Positions 15,571 through 21,930 of a stretch of DNA of 21,930 bases are shown here, in pieces (the stretch's first letter is position 1; each line of letters starts with the position of its first letter). Source of the DNA: CAZPBO01 sp964584815 (GTDB lineage Bacteria; Planctomycetota; SKW154); assembly GCA_964584815.1 (NCBI GenBank), contig CAZPBO010000042.1, positions 1 to 21,930 on the forward strand. Direction: 5' to 3'. The translations under genes were made by a program, and so were the position numbers. The notes beneath the pieces were generated by a model. The model was given only the letters and a program-made list of their open reading frames with translations, was not told the origin of the DNA and ran no database searches.

Positions 15571-15576
15571 TATAAT
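15571..15576 (+). promoter_or_regulatory. -10 element of the transpeptidase operon
   Basis: There is a perfect TATAAT with no convincing -35 at 16-18 nt. The transcript would start near 15583, leaving only five bases before the ATG at 15588 but about 29 before ATG 15612, which also has GGAGGG. This supports 15612 as the real start. The weak -35 hints at dependence on an activator. Confidence 0.45.
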
Positions 15577-15611
15577 AGTGTTGGGGTATGTCTGTGTTGG
15601 AGGGCGTTCAT

Positions 15612-16457
15612 ATGAGGGCGTTAGCGGTCGTTTTGATTGGTTTTCTGCTTACGGTTGTCGGCGTTTACGCGCAGGATAGGGTGATACTGAAAGATGGGCA
15701 AATCTTTGAGGGCAAGGTGGAGAAGGAAACCAACAAGAGTGTGGTGCTGCGGACAAAATACGGTGTGCTGCGCTTTCCGCGGGAGAAAATCTCAAAGGTG
15801 GAGAAGGGCGAGCCGGCGAAGGATGAGTATATGTCCAAACGCAAGAAAATTGCGCAGGCGCTTTTTGAGTTGGCGCTGTGGTGCAAGAAACACGGGCTCA
15901 AGAAGCAGGCGCTGCGTCACCTGCGGGAAGTGATAAAATACGACCCCGACCACGAGGGTGCCCGCAAACTGCTCGGCTACATAAGAAAGGGCAAAAGATG
16001 GGTGAAACAGAAACCACAAAAACAGAAGCCACAAAAGGAGAAACCCACCCCCAAGCAGCAACCCTCCTCCTCAAAAATGAGCCGTGATGAGTGGAGAAGG
16101 CTCCATGTTGAGGCGGCAAAACACCTCTTTGCCGAGGAATTTGAGGACGCGCTCAGAATCTACCGCAAAATTCTGAAAGCATATCCCAATGACTATCTGG
16201 CGCTTTATCAGGCTGCCTGCGCTCTGGCGCGCCTTGGGAAAAAGAAAGAGGCGCTCCAATCCCTCAAAAAAGCGGTTGACTGCGGCTTCAACGACGCAGA
16301 AAAGATGGGGGCAGAACCCGACCTTCAATCGCTGCGCAACACCGAAGAATTCCAGAAAATTTTGCGCCGCATATCACAAACCGAGCAAAAAACCTCCCCC
16401 AAAAAAGACGATAAGAAGAAGGAGAGAAAAAAGAAGTCAAAAGTGAAGTTCTTCTGA
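15612..16457 (+). CDS. Secreted KDG-module/TPR protein
   Basis: This 281-residue protein has a signal peptide (about 1-20, ending VYA-QD) and one ~40-residue KDG...GVLRFP module (22-62) nearly matching the two in the protease at 8205. A helical region follows with ARKLLGY, then a Lys/Pro/Gln linker (about 130-155). A TPR with the conserved tail (AVDCGFNDAEKM...DLQSLRNTEEF) precedes a strongly basic C-terminus. Combined beta module plus TPR suggests a binding role in the periplasm, possibly at the cell wall given the basic tail and the L,D-transpeptidase gene 12 nt downstream; this is inference. ATG 15612 is favoured over ATG 15588 by its ribosome-binding site and the promoter position. Confidence 0.75.
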   Translation: MRALAVVLIGFLLTVVGVYAQDRVILKDGQIFEGKVEKETNKSVVLRTKYGVLRFPREKISKVEKGEPAKDEYMSKRKKIAQALFELALWCKKHGLKKQALRHLREVIKYDPDHEGARKLLGYIRKGKRWVKQKPQKQKPQKEKPTPKQQPSSSKMSRDEWRRLHVEAAKHLFAEEFEDALRIYRKILKAYPNDYLALYQAACALARLGKKKEALQSLKKAVDCGFNDAEKMGAEPDLQSLRNTEEFQKILRRISQTEQKTSPKKDDKKKERKKKSKVKFF

Positions 16458-16469
16458 GGGGGTAGGTAG

Positions 16470-17603
16470 ATGAGGATGCTGGGAGTCGTCTTAGTCGCGG
16501 CGATTTTCGGAGGAGGCGGTTTTTGGGTCTACAAGAACTACCTTTCAGGCGCGCCGCAACAACAGCAGCCACAAGTCAAAAGCCAAAAGGGGCTTAAGAG
16601 TCCCAAAACAGAGCCCGTTGAGCAGGGCAAAACAACCGTCTCGGTGCAGACTCCGAAACAGAACACCGCAGAGGCAAAACCAACACCCAAACAGGCAAAA
16701 GAGCCCCAGATAGCGGTGATGCCGCCACCAGAACCGCCGCAGAATGAAAAGACGCAGACCGAGCAAACAAAAACATCCCCGAAACAGACGCCTGACAACG
16801 AATTGTTTGAGCGCCTGAAAGGGATGCTTGCAGAAAAAGATGACGCCAAACTGTGGAAGAAGTTGCAGGGCGTGTTGAAGGAAACGCCACAGTGGCTTAA
16901 CGCTTGCGAGCGTCTGGGAAAAGAGTTGCTAAAAGAGCGCCGTTTTATAGCGTGGGTTTTGCTCTCACACGCTTATCGCTATCTGCAGGATGAGAATCGT
17001 CGCGAGGCGCTGCGCAAAACCCTTACCCAAATATCAGGCGACCTTTTCTACTCCTTCAGACCAACACCAGCATCTATTTACCACAATGTGATGCCAGGCG
17101 ATACCTTAAGCAGCATTCAAAATGACTATGTGGTGCCGTATCCGCTGATAATGCGCATTAACGGGTTGACATCCACCAACATCCGCATAGGGCAGAGACT
17201 CAAGATACCGGTGCCCCCTCAAAGCAAGCGGATGAACGCCTTTGTTCAGGTGGACAAAAGTGAGCACACATTGAGCGTGTTCGTAAACGGATTGTTTGTG
17301 AAATGCTTCAAGGTAGGGCTGGGCGCAGAGGACAGAACGCCCAAAGGAGTCTACACGATAGCGAGCAAGGTGGCGCATCCATCTTGGCGCGGTTTCCCCT
17401 ACGGACATCCCAAAAACATCATCGGCGACTGGTGGTTGGGACTTTCTGGTGGCGGAGTTATGGGCATCGGCATACACGGCACAAACGACCCTAAGTCCGT
17501 CGGCAAGGATGTCTCAAAGGGCTGCGTCAGGATGCTGAACAAAGAGGTTGCGGAGTTGGCGACAACCGTGCCACGGGGAACGAAAGTGGAGATACGCGAC
17601 TGA
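16470..17603 (+). CDS. L,D-transpeptidase (YkuD) with LysM domain
   Basis: This 377-residue protein has an N-terminal membrane anchor (about 4-21) and a long Gln/Pro/Lys/Thr-rich low-complexity linker (about 28-108). A helical region (about 110-190) precedes a LysM peptidoglycan-binding domain (about 203-250; VMPGDTLSSIQNDY...GQRLKIP). The YkuD catalytic domain (about 254-376) carries H336 in GIGIHGT and C352 in SKGCVRM. Such enzymes form 3-3 cross-links between peptidoglycan stems or attach proteins to them, in the periplasm. The start is ATG 16470 with a GGGGG tract nine bases ahead. The stop codon overlaps the probable CTG start of the acyltransferase gene. This implies the organism has peptidoglycan. 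The call is secure and the exact reaction is not. Confidence 0.93.
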   Translation: MRMLGVVLVAAIFGGGGFWVYKNYLSGAPQQQQPQVKSQKGLKSPKTEPVEQGKTTVSVQTPKQNTAEAKPTPKQAKEPQIAVMPPPEPPQNEKTQTEQTKTSPKQTPDNELFERLKGMLAEKDDAKLWKKLQGVLKETPQWLNACERLGKELLKERRFIAWVLLSHAYRYLQDENRREALRKTLTQISGDLFYSFRPTPASIYHNVMPGDTLSSIQNDYVVPYPLIMRINGLTSTNIRIGQRLKIPVPPQSKRMNAFVQVDKSEHTLSVFVNGLFVKCFKVGLGAEDRTPKGVYTIASKVAHPSWRGFPYGHPKNIIGDWWLGLSGGGVMGIGIHGTNDPKSVGKDVSKGCVRMLNKEVAELATTVPRGTKVEIRD

Positions 17604-18283
17604 CATTCCGCGAAAGGTTCTTCTATTTTCTCTTAAGTTGGTTTGGATACGCACTTCTTAAGGGGATAGGCGCGACGGTAGCGTTGCGCTTTTCCCGCCG
17701 CCACATAGAAAGACGCCTCCTTAAGCGCGGGCGGGTCATATATGCTTTCTGGCACGGCAGGCTTCTGCTGCTCGCCTACACACATAGGCGGCGCAAAATC
17801 CATATAATGATATCGGAGCATCGGGACGGCGAAATGATAGCGCGTGTGACGCAGCAGTTGGGGTTCGGGGCGGTGCGTGGCTCCACAACGCGCGGCAGAA
17901 TTCAGGCGCTCAAAGGGATGGTGCGCGCTGTGCGCCGCTTTGACGGCGCCATAACGCCTGACGGTCCACGCGGTCCGCGCGCCATTGTTCAGCCAGGCAC
18001 CATATCCGCCGCCCAACTGTCAGGCGCGCCCATCCTCCCACTCACATCCGCCGCATACCCACGCTGGCAACTCTCCTCCTGGGACCGCTTCGTTATGCCA
18101 AAACCGTTCGCCTGCTGCGTCGTGCGCTTCGGAAACCCGCTCTTCGTTCCACGCAAACTCACAAAGGAGGAGTTTGAACAATGGCGCCTGAAACTACAGC
18201 GGGAGTTGAACCGCATCACAGAAGAAGCCGATATAATAGCAAAACGCTGGGCACAAACAGGCAGGTTCTGCGATATTCCCTGA
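17600..18283 (+). CDS. DUF374 lysophospholipid/Kdo-lipid acyltransferase-like protein, probable CTG start
   Basis: Conserved DUF374 landmarks are present: YAFWHGRLLLL, SEHRDGEMIARV, LGFGAVRGST, ITPDGPRGPR, APILPLT, SWDRFVMPKPF. The family is related to LpxL/PlsC acyltransferases and is probably membrane-associated, acylating a lipid or lipid A precursor. The first usual start codon in frame is TTG 17684, which would remove the hydrophobic N-terminal helix (FFYFLLSWFGYALLKG). The frame continues to CTG 17600, which overlaps the previous stop as CTGA and has GTGGAG eight bases upstream. That start gives 227 residues, near the family's usual length. If CTG is not used, the protein is 199 residues from TTG. 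The family call is secure and the start moderately so. Confidence 0.85.
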   Translation: MTFRERFFYFLLSWFGYALLKGIGATVALRFSRRHIERRLLKRGRVIYAFWHGRLLLLAYTHRRRKIHIMISEHRDGEMIARVTQQLGFGAVRGSTTRGRIQALKGMVRAVRRFDGAITPDGPRGPRAIVQPGTISAAQLSGAPILPLTSAAYPRWQLSSWDRFVMPKPFACCVVRFGNPLFVPRKLTKEEFEQWRLKLQRELNRITEEADIIAKRWAQTGRFCDIP

Positions 18284-18285
18284 CG

Positions 18286-18303
18286 CCACAACGGATGTTG
18301 TGG
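18286..18303 (+). other. Perfect 7-bp hairpin between acyltransferase and signal-peptidase-like genes
   Basis: CCACAAC (18286-18292), a four-base loop and GTTGTGG (18297-18303) form a perfect stem in a 48-nt intercistronic gap. No T-run follows, so it is not a classical terminator. It could stabilise or partition the transcript before the next ribosome-binding site (AAGGAG). Confidence 0.35.
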
Positions 18304-18331
18304 GTATAAGAAGTAGAAAGGAGAAACACAA

Positions 18332-18904
18332 ATGCGCCTTCTGCGACGAGGTCTGGAGGGGCTGCCGCCGGCGAAAATACACAAGGTGATACGGATAGTG
18401 CGCCGCGTCTTCCTCTACATCCTCGCCGCCACCTTCGCCCTATTCTTCGTCCAATACGGTTGCTGGCGTGTCCCCAAAGGATACACCGCTATGACCCCTG
18501 AATACCCACCCGGCTCCCTGCTGCTCTACGACCGCCTCTTCAGATGGCATTACGGGGCAATGCCGGCATTCCCCGCGCCTAATCAGGGACTCCTGCGCGG
18601 CTGCGCAGTCCTGTTCAAAGCAAAAACAAAAGATAACCGCGAAGTCCTCGGTCTCTCCCGCGTCGTCGGCATACCAGGCGATGTTGTTCTGTTCCTCAAA
18701 AACGGCATTGAGATAAACAATAAATTCTATCCCCACCCCCACAACAGGAAAGGCTACATAACGATTCCAAAAGACCATTTCTTTTTGCTGAACGACAACC
18801 CCACAGCGCCGTTCCTTGACTCGCGCGCTTTCGGACCAATACCGATTAAGAACATCGTGGCGCGGATATTTGTGCGTCTTTCAGGTGTGCTTGAAGCCTT
18901 CTAA
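18332..18904 (+). CDS. Signal peptidase I-like (S26 fold) protein, apparently lacking the catalytic dyad
   Basis: This 190-residue protein has one membrane segment (about 22-42) followed by a periplasmic S26-like domain. Later boxes are well kept: RVVGIPGD (110-117) and LNDNPTAPFLDSRAFGPI (153-170). The nucleophile box, normally P-S-G-S-M-x-P, reads VPKGYTAMTP (47-56), so the Ser before Met is Ala53. The general-base Lys directly before RV(V/I)G is Ser109. The fold is therefore recognisable but Ser/Lys catalysis as in LepB is not expected. It may be a non-catalytic relative or use different residues. The start is ATG 18332 with AAGGAG eight bases upstream. It ends two bases from the convergent HU stop codon. 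Confidence 0.72.
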   Translation: MRLLRRGLEGLPPAKIHKVIRIVRRVFLYILAATFALFFVQYGCWRVPKGYTAMTPEYPPGSLLLYDRLFRWHYGAMPAFPAPNQGLLRGCAVLFKAKTKDNREVLGLSRVVGIPGDVVLFLKNGIEINNKFYPHPHNRKGYITIPKDHFFLLNDNPTAPFLDSRAFGPIPIKNIVARIFVRLSGVLEAF

Positions 18905-18906
18905 CG

Positions 18907-19176
18907 CTACATCCGCTCCTTCAACGCCTTTGCAGGACGGAATGTGACGGTCTTCCATGCTTTGACTGTTATTTTCTCACCCGTTTTCGGGTTCTTAAGG
19001 GTGCGTTTTTTGCGACGCCGCACCATAAAGCGCCCAAAGCCCATGATTTGCACCGACTTATCGCGCTTCAACCCGCGCGCTATCGCCTCCACCACCGCCG
19101 CTACACCCTTCTGCGCCTGTGAACGGGTGCATCCCAGTATCTTACGAACCTCCTCCACAAGACCCGCTTTGTTCAT
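18907..19176 (-). CDS. hup: HU/IHF-family DNA-binding protein
   Basis: This 89-residue protein has the HU signature: MNKAGLVEEV at the start, GFGRFMVRRRKKR in the arm region, NPKTGEKI, and VTFRPAKALKE at the end. HU dimers bend and compact DNA. The ATG at 19176 has GGAGAAGG five bases upstream and gives the standard length. An upstream extension to 19245 would run through the promoter and is rejected. The arm has AKALKE where many homologues have PGKALKE, a small difference. It is a monocistronic gene with its own promoter. The TAG stop lies two bases from the end of the convergent signal-peptidase-like gene. Confidence 0.95.
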   Translation of the reverse strand: MNKAGLVEEVRKILGCTRSQAQKGVAAVVEAIARGLKRDKSVQIMGFGRFMVRRRKKRTLKNPKTGEKITVKAWKTVTFRPAKALKERM

Positions 19177-19216
19177 TAGCCTTCTCCTAATCACAACATA
19201 AGACAACACCCATAAT

Positions 19217-19245
19217 AGTATAACCTCATATTTATTGTTGGTCAA
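19217..19245 (-). promoter_or_regulatory. Promoter of the HU gene
   Basis: On the minus strand TTGACC (19245-19240) and TATACT (19222-19217) are separated by exactly 17 nt, each five of six consensus bases. The transcript would start near 19210 with a 34-nt leader. It is one of the best sigma70-type promoters in the window, as expected for an abundant protein. Confidence 0.75.
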
Positions 19246-19272
19246 GGGTTTTGTCTACTGATGCATTTTGGG

Positions 19273-19497
19273 CTACACACGCACCTTTTGAAGTGGAACA
19301 ACTCTCACTGCACCGAATGGGCAGACCATACGGCAGGAACCGCATTGCAGCAACGCTGGATGCGCAAAAGAAGCGAGATTATCAATCCCCGCATCCTCCA
19401 CCGCCTGAAGTATCGTCAAAAACTTCCTTACGAGAACGAGAAAGGCTTTCAACGCCGCTTCAGCAAACCGAAGGTTTTTCTCCGCAAACCGCCCATC
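19273..19497 (-). CDS. 74-codon open frame after the nuoF stop with partial [4Fe-4S] motif (start unclear; possible frameshifted gene)
   Basis: Directly behind the nuoF TAG (19500-19498) the same frame stays open for 74 codons to a TAG at 19275-19273. Near its end it encodes QCGSCRMVCPFGAVRVVP. This is C-x2-C-x3-C-P, like the last three cysteines of a bacterial ferredoxin site and similar to nuoF's own CIKCGMCYQRCPFEAIRI. The usual first cysteine is missing. No ATG opens this frame before the motif; TTG 19452 and GTG 19401 are possible but lack a good ribosome-binding site. An ATG one base after the nuoF stop (19496) starts in the neighbouring frame, ends after 15 codons, and would join this frame by a -1 shift at a run of five A. 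It may be a small Fe-S protein gene with a sequence error, a programmed shift, stop readthrough, or a decaying gene. Confidence 0.4.
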   Translation of the reverse strand, partial: DGRFAEKNLRFAEAALKAFLVLVRKFLTILQAVEDAGIDNLASFAHPALLQCGSCRMVCPFGAVRVVPLQKVRV

Positions 19498-21363
19498 CTA
19501 CTTAGCCTCAACTGCAAGAGGCGGCTTTATCCTGATAGCCTCAAAGGGACACCTCTGATAACACATACCGCATTTGATGCACTTCTCTTGAACTATCTTG
19601 TGCGGCTCTTTCGGTTTGCCGCTTATCGCGCCGGTGGGGCAGACTTTGCGGCAGACGCCGCAGCCACGACAACTTTCTGCGTCTATCTCAAGCGAGAACA
19701 ACCCTTTGCAGACTCCTGCGCGGCAGAACCGCTTCTCTATATGCTCCTCATATTCATTCCTGAAATAGCGGATGGTGGTGAGGACAGGATTGGGCGCTGT
19801 CTGCCCCAGACCACAGAGACTGGCGTCCTTCACAATGCGTGCCGTCTCTTCAAGCGTTTCTATGTCCTCAGGTTTGCCCTCGCCGCGACATATCCGCTCC
19901 AGTATCTCAAGCATCCGCTTGGTGCCGAGACGGCAGGGTGTGCATTTGCCGCAAGACTCTGCTTGAGTGAAGGAGAGAAAATAGCGCGCCACATCCACCA
20001 TACAGGTCGTATCATCCATAACGACCATACCACCTGACCCCATAATGGCGCCTGCGCCTGTCAGCGACTCATAGTCCACCGGCAAATCAAGATGCTGCTC
20101 CGTCAAACAGCCGCCTGACGGTCCGCCTATCTGCACCGCCTTAAACTTGCGCCCTTTCGGCACCCCACCTCCTATGTTGAATATCACCTCCCGAAGCGTT
20201 GTGCCCATCTCCACCTCAACGAGTCCTGTGTTATTGACCTTGCCCGCAAGCGCAAAGATTTTCGTCCCCTTAGATGTCTTTGTGCCCATGGAAGCGAACC
20301 AGTCTGCGCCGTTTTTGATGATGAGCGGCACATTCGCCCAGGTCTCAACATTGTTTATATTTGTCGGCTTGCCCCAGAGACCGCTGACGGCGGGGAAAGG
20401 CGGACGCGGTCTTGGCATTCCGCGCTTGCCCTCAATGGAGGCAATCAGCGCTGTCTCCTCCCCGCAGACAAAAGCGCCCGCGCCCTGATATATCTCTATG
20501 TCAAAAGAGAAACCGCTGCCCAATATGTTCTCGCCCAGAAGTCCGTATTTGCGCGCCTGCTCAATAGCATTGCGCATATGGTGCACGGCTATCGGGTATT
20601 CAGCCCGAACATATATAAATCCCTTGGTCGCACCGATGGCGTAAGCGCCGATTACCATCCCTTCAAGTATTGCGAACGGGTCGCCTTCAAGAACCGCTCT
20701 GTCCATAAAGGCGCCTGGGTCGCCCTCATCGGCGTTGCAGATGATGTATTTGACATCGCCTTTTGCGGCGCGGCAGAAACGCCATTTCCTCCCCGTCGGA
20801 AAACCCGCACCTCCCCGCCCCCGCAGTCCGCTCCTCTCAACCTCGTCCACCACCTCATCTGCAGTCATCTCAAACAACGCCTTCGCCAGACTTCTGTATC
20901 CCCCGGTGGCGGCGTAATGTTCTATTTTCAGCGGGTCAATGCTACCGCAGCGCCGAAGAACATTCCTTACCTGCCTCTTGTAGAAGGGTATCTCGCTGCG
21001 TTTGGTATAAACTTTCCCCTTTTCCTTATAACAAAGTCTTTTGATGGGTTGACCTGTCAGGGCGCTTTCAATGATGTCTTCGGCGTCGTCTGGCTCAACG
21101 CCGAAGTATGAGAAGTCGTCGGGTGAGACCGCCACAACAGGCGCACCTGCACACAAACCGTGGCAGCCTGTCGCCATCAATTCAACCTTACCGAGCAAGT
21201 TGCGTTTGTGCAGCGCGTCCTGAAGCGCCTCAAAGACATCCTCTGCCCCAAGCGCCCGACATCCTGTCATACACACAAATATCTTTTTCTCAACCTTCGC
21301 GTAGGCTGCTTCACACCGCTTTATCCACTCCATTAAGTCGTCAGCGCTGCGCAACCTTGCCAT
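19498..21363 (-). CDS. nuoF: NuoF/HydB-type NAD(H)- and FMN-binding iron-sulfur flavoprotein subunit
   Basis: This 621-residue protein begins with a thioredoxin-like [2Fe-2S] domain (C31, C35, C67, C71). The NuoF core follows, with RGRGGAGFPTGRKW and NADEGDPGAFMDR for FMN/NADH, then an SLBB-like segment, the N3 [4Fe-4S] site (ESCGKCTPCRLG plus a later Cys), and a C-terminal double [4Fe-4S] ferredoxin domain (CRGCGVCRKVCP and CIKCGMCYQRCP). This layout matches HydB of electron-bifurcating [FeFe] hydrogenases and related NADH-dependent complexes rather than respiratory NuoF, which is shorter. It passes electrons between NAD(H) and ferredoxin-type clusters in the cytoplasm. The start is ATG 21363, 11 nt after nuoE, with AAGGGGTG. 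The catalytic partner (for example HydA) is not in the window. HydB-like is the preferred reading. Confidence 0.93.
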   Translation of the reverse strand: MARLRSADDLMEWIKRCEAAYAKVEKKIFVCMTGCRALGAEDVFEALQDALHKRNLLGKVELMATGCHGLCAGAPVVAVSPDDFSYFGVEPDDAEDIIESALTGQPIKRLCYKEKGKVYTKRSEIPFYKRQVRNVLRRCGSIDPLKIEHYAATGGYRSLAKALFEMTADEVVDEVERSGLRGRGGAGFPTGRKWRFCRAAKGDVKYIICNADEGDPGAFMDRAVLEGDPFAILEGMVIGAYAIGATKGFIYVRAEYPIAVHHMRNAIEQARKYGLLGENILGSGFSFDIEIYQGAGAFVCGEETALIASIEGKRGMPRPRPPFPAVSGLWGKPTNINNVETWANVPLIIKNGADWFASMGTKTSKGTKIFALAGKVNNTGLVEVEMGTTLREVIFNIGGGVPKGRKFKAVQIGGPSGGCLTEQHLDLPVDYESLTGAGAIMGSGGMVVMDDTTCMVDVARYFLSFTQAESCGKCTPCRLGTKRMLEILERICRGEGKPEDIETLEETARIVKDASLCGLGQTAPNPVLTTIRYFRNEYEEHIEKRFCRAGVCKGLFSLEIDAESCRGCGVCRKVCPTGAISGKPKEPHKIVQEKCIKCGMCYQRCPFEAIRIKPPLAVEAK

Positions 21364-21374
21364 TTGTTCACCCC

Positions 21375-21863
21375 TTAATTTTTGCTTCCCTTTTCCTTAT
21401 ACATCCTGACAATCTCCGCCGCCTTCTGCGCGTCCAACTTGCCGTAATAGTCGCCGTCCACCATCATCACAGGCGCCAAAAAACATGTTCCCAAACACGC
21501 CACTATCTCAAGCGAGAAAAGTCCGTCATCAGATGTTCGCCCTGGAGCGGCGCCACTGGCTTTCACAACTGCCTTTATTATCTGGTCAGCGCCTTTGACA
21601 AAACACGCTGTGCCTCTGCAGACGCGGATTGTGTGTCTGCCGCGTGGTTCAAGGTAGAACTGCGCATAAAATGTTGCCACTCCATAAACGCGGGATAAAG
21701 GAACGCGCAGATGCTTCGCCGCCTCCTCAAGCGCCACCCTCGGCAGCCAACCCAACTCCTCCTGCAACGCCTGAAGCAGTGGTATCAGCAACGACGCATT
21801 GCCCTTCTCAAACCGTCTTAACACCTTCCTTATTGCCGCTTTGGACACCTTTGCCGCCTTCAC
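21375..21863 (-). CDS. nuoE: NuoE/HydC-type [2Fe-2S] subunit
   Basis: This 162-residue protein has the NuoE thioredoxin-like fold, with C82-x4-C87 (VCRGTAC) and C123-x3-C127 (CLGTC) as [2Fe-2S] ligands. It also has the family motif VYGVATFYAQF (59-69) and LQEELGWLP. It pairs with the NuoF-type protein to form the NADH-oxidising module of complex I or of bifurcating hydrogenases (HydC). The GTG start at 21863 is preceded by GGAGGAGAGG. A promoter immediately upstream suggests it is the first gene of the unit. The length is typical for the family. Confidence 0.95.
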   Translation of the reverse strand: MKAAKVSKAAIRKVLRRFEKGNASLLIPLLQALQEELGWLPRVALEEAAKHLRVPLSRVYGVATFYAQFYLEPRGRHTIRVCRGTACFVKGADQIIKAVVKASGAAPGRTSDDGLFSLEIVACLGTCFLAPVMMVDGDYYGKLDAQKAAEIVRMYKEKGSKN

Positions 21864-21897
21864 GCCTGCCTCTCCTCCAGCAAAATTTTAGCCCAAA

Positions 21898-21926
21898 AGG
21901 ATACCGCCGCTTAACGGATTTGTCAA
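21898..21926 (-). promoter_or_regulatory. Promoter of the nuoE-nuoF unit
   Basis: On the minus strand a perfect TTGACA (21926-21921) lies 17 nt from TATCCT (21903-21898, four of six). The transcript would begin about 27 nt before the GTG start. The sequence upstream is cut by the window end. Confidence 0.55.
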
Positions 21927-21930
21927 ATGA

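Noticed and set aside
15588..15611. ATG 15588 as start of the KDG/TPR protein
   Set aside because: It is only five bases after the expected transcript start and lacks a ribosome-binding site. ATG 15612 has GGAGGG and begins a clean signal peptide.
19177..19245. Longer HU reading frame starting at 19245
   Set aside because: It would run through the HU promoter. ATG 19176 gives the standard HU start and has a strong ribosome-binding site.
19498..19500. General reassignment of TAG to a sense codon
   Set aside because: infA and the HU gene end at TAG at their normal family lengths, so TAG is read as stop here.
21898..21926. Rex-type redox operator at the nuoE promoter
   Set aside because: TTGAC and GTTAA form only a short imperfect inverted pair that does not fit a Rex site well.

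Overview
The window looks like a stretch of bacterial chromosome from a diderm-type, probably anaerobic lineage. It carries infA, rpmJ, dprA and an HU gene, an AsmA-like envelope protein, many signal peptides, and NuoE/NuoF-type flavoprotein subunits with extra ferredoxin domains. The mix of beta-helix repeat proteins, Hanks-type kinases, and TPR proteins with a conserved post-TPR tail recalls Planctomycetota/PVC or a related uncultured phylum. That placement is an inference from style, not a marker-gene result. I saw no tRNA, rRNA, CRISPR, phage or insertion element. Genes are tightly packed, with many 1-4 nt start/stop overlaps and many GTG/TTG starts.

Layout. (1) 1-767: 3' end of a secreted beta-helix protein. 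(2) 819-2243: a consensus-like promoter, a four-cluster ferredoxin-like electron carrier and a nitrilase-superfamily amidohydrolase. (3) 8056-2192, minus strand: dprA, a 1094-residue AsmA-like protein, infA, rpmJ, and a SurA/parvulin-like lipoprotein-free chaperone, with an extra promoter before infA. (4) 8144-12159, plus strand: a secreted TPR-metalloprotease-PDZ protein, a Ser/Thr kinase with a C-terminal membrane segment, and an OmpR-type response regulator, all overlapping. (5) 15530-12140, minus strand: a secreted TPR protein and a DUF4388/PATAN-TPR protein. (6) 15571-18904, plus strand: a secreted TPR protein, a LysM L,D-transpeptidase, a DUF374 acyltransferase, and a signal-peptidase-like protein that appears to lack its catalytic dyad. 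(7) 19245-18907, minus strand: an HU-family protein with a strong promoter. (8) 21926-19273, minus strand: nuoE, nuoF, and an unusual 74-codon open frame directly behind the nuoF stop that carries a partial [4Fe-4S] motif.

The most interesting part is 8.2-18.9 kb. Three adjacent transcription units share home-made modules. A ~40-residue 'KDG...G.LR.P' beta module occurs three times in two proteins. A TPR plus conserved tail occurs in three proteins. A 'LG..L...G..T..Q...AL..Q' module links the kinase to the DUF4388-TPR protein. Together with a cell-wall transpeptidase, an acyltransferase and a secreted protease, this suggests an envelope-sensing or envelope-remodelling system controlled by a kinase/response-regulator pair with no histidine kinase in view. 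That functional reading is an inference.
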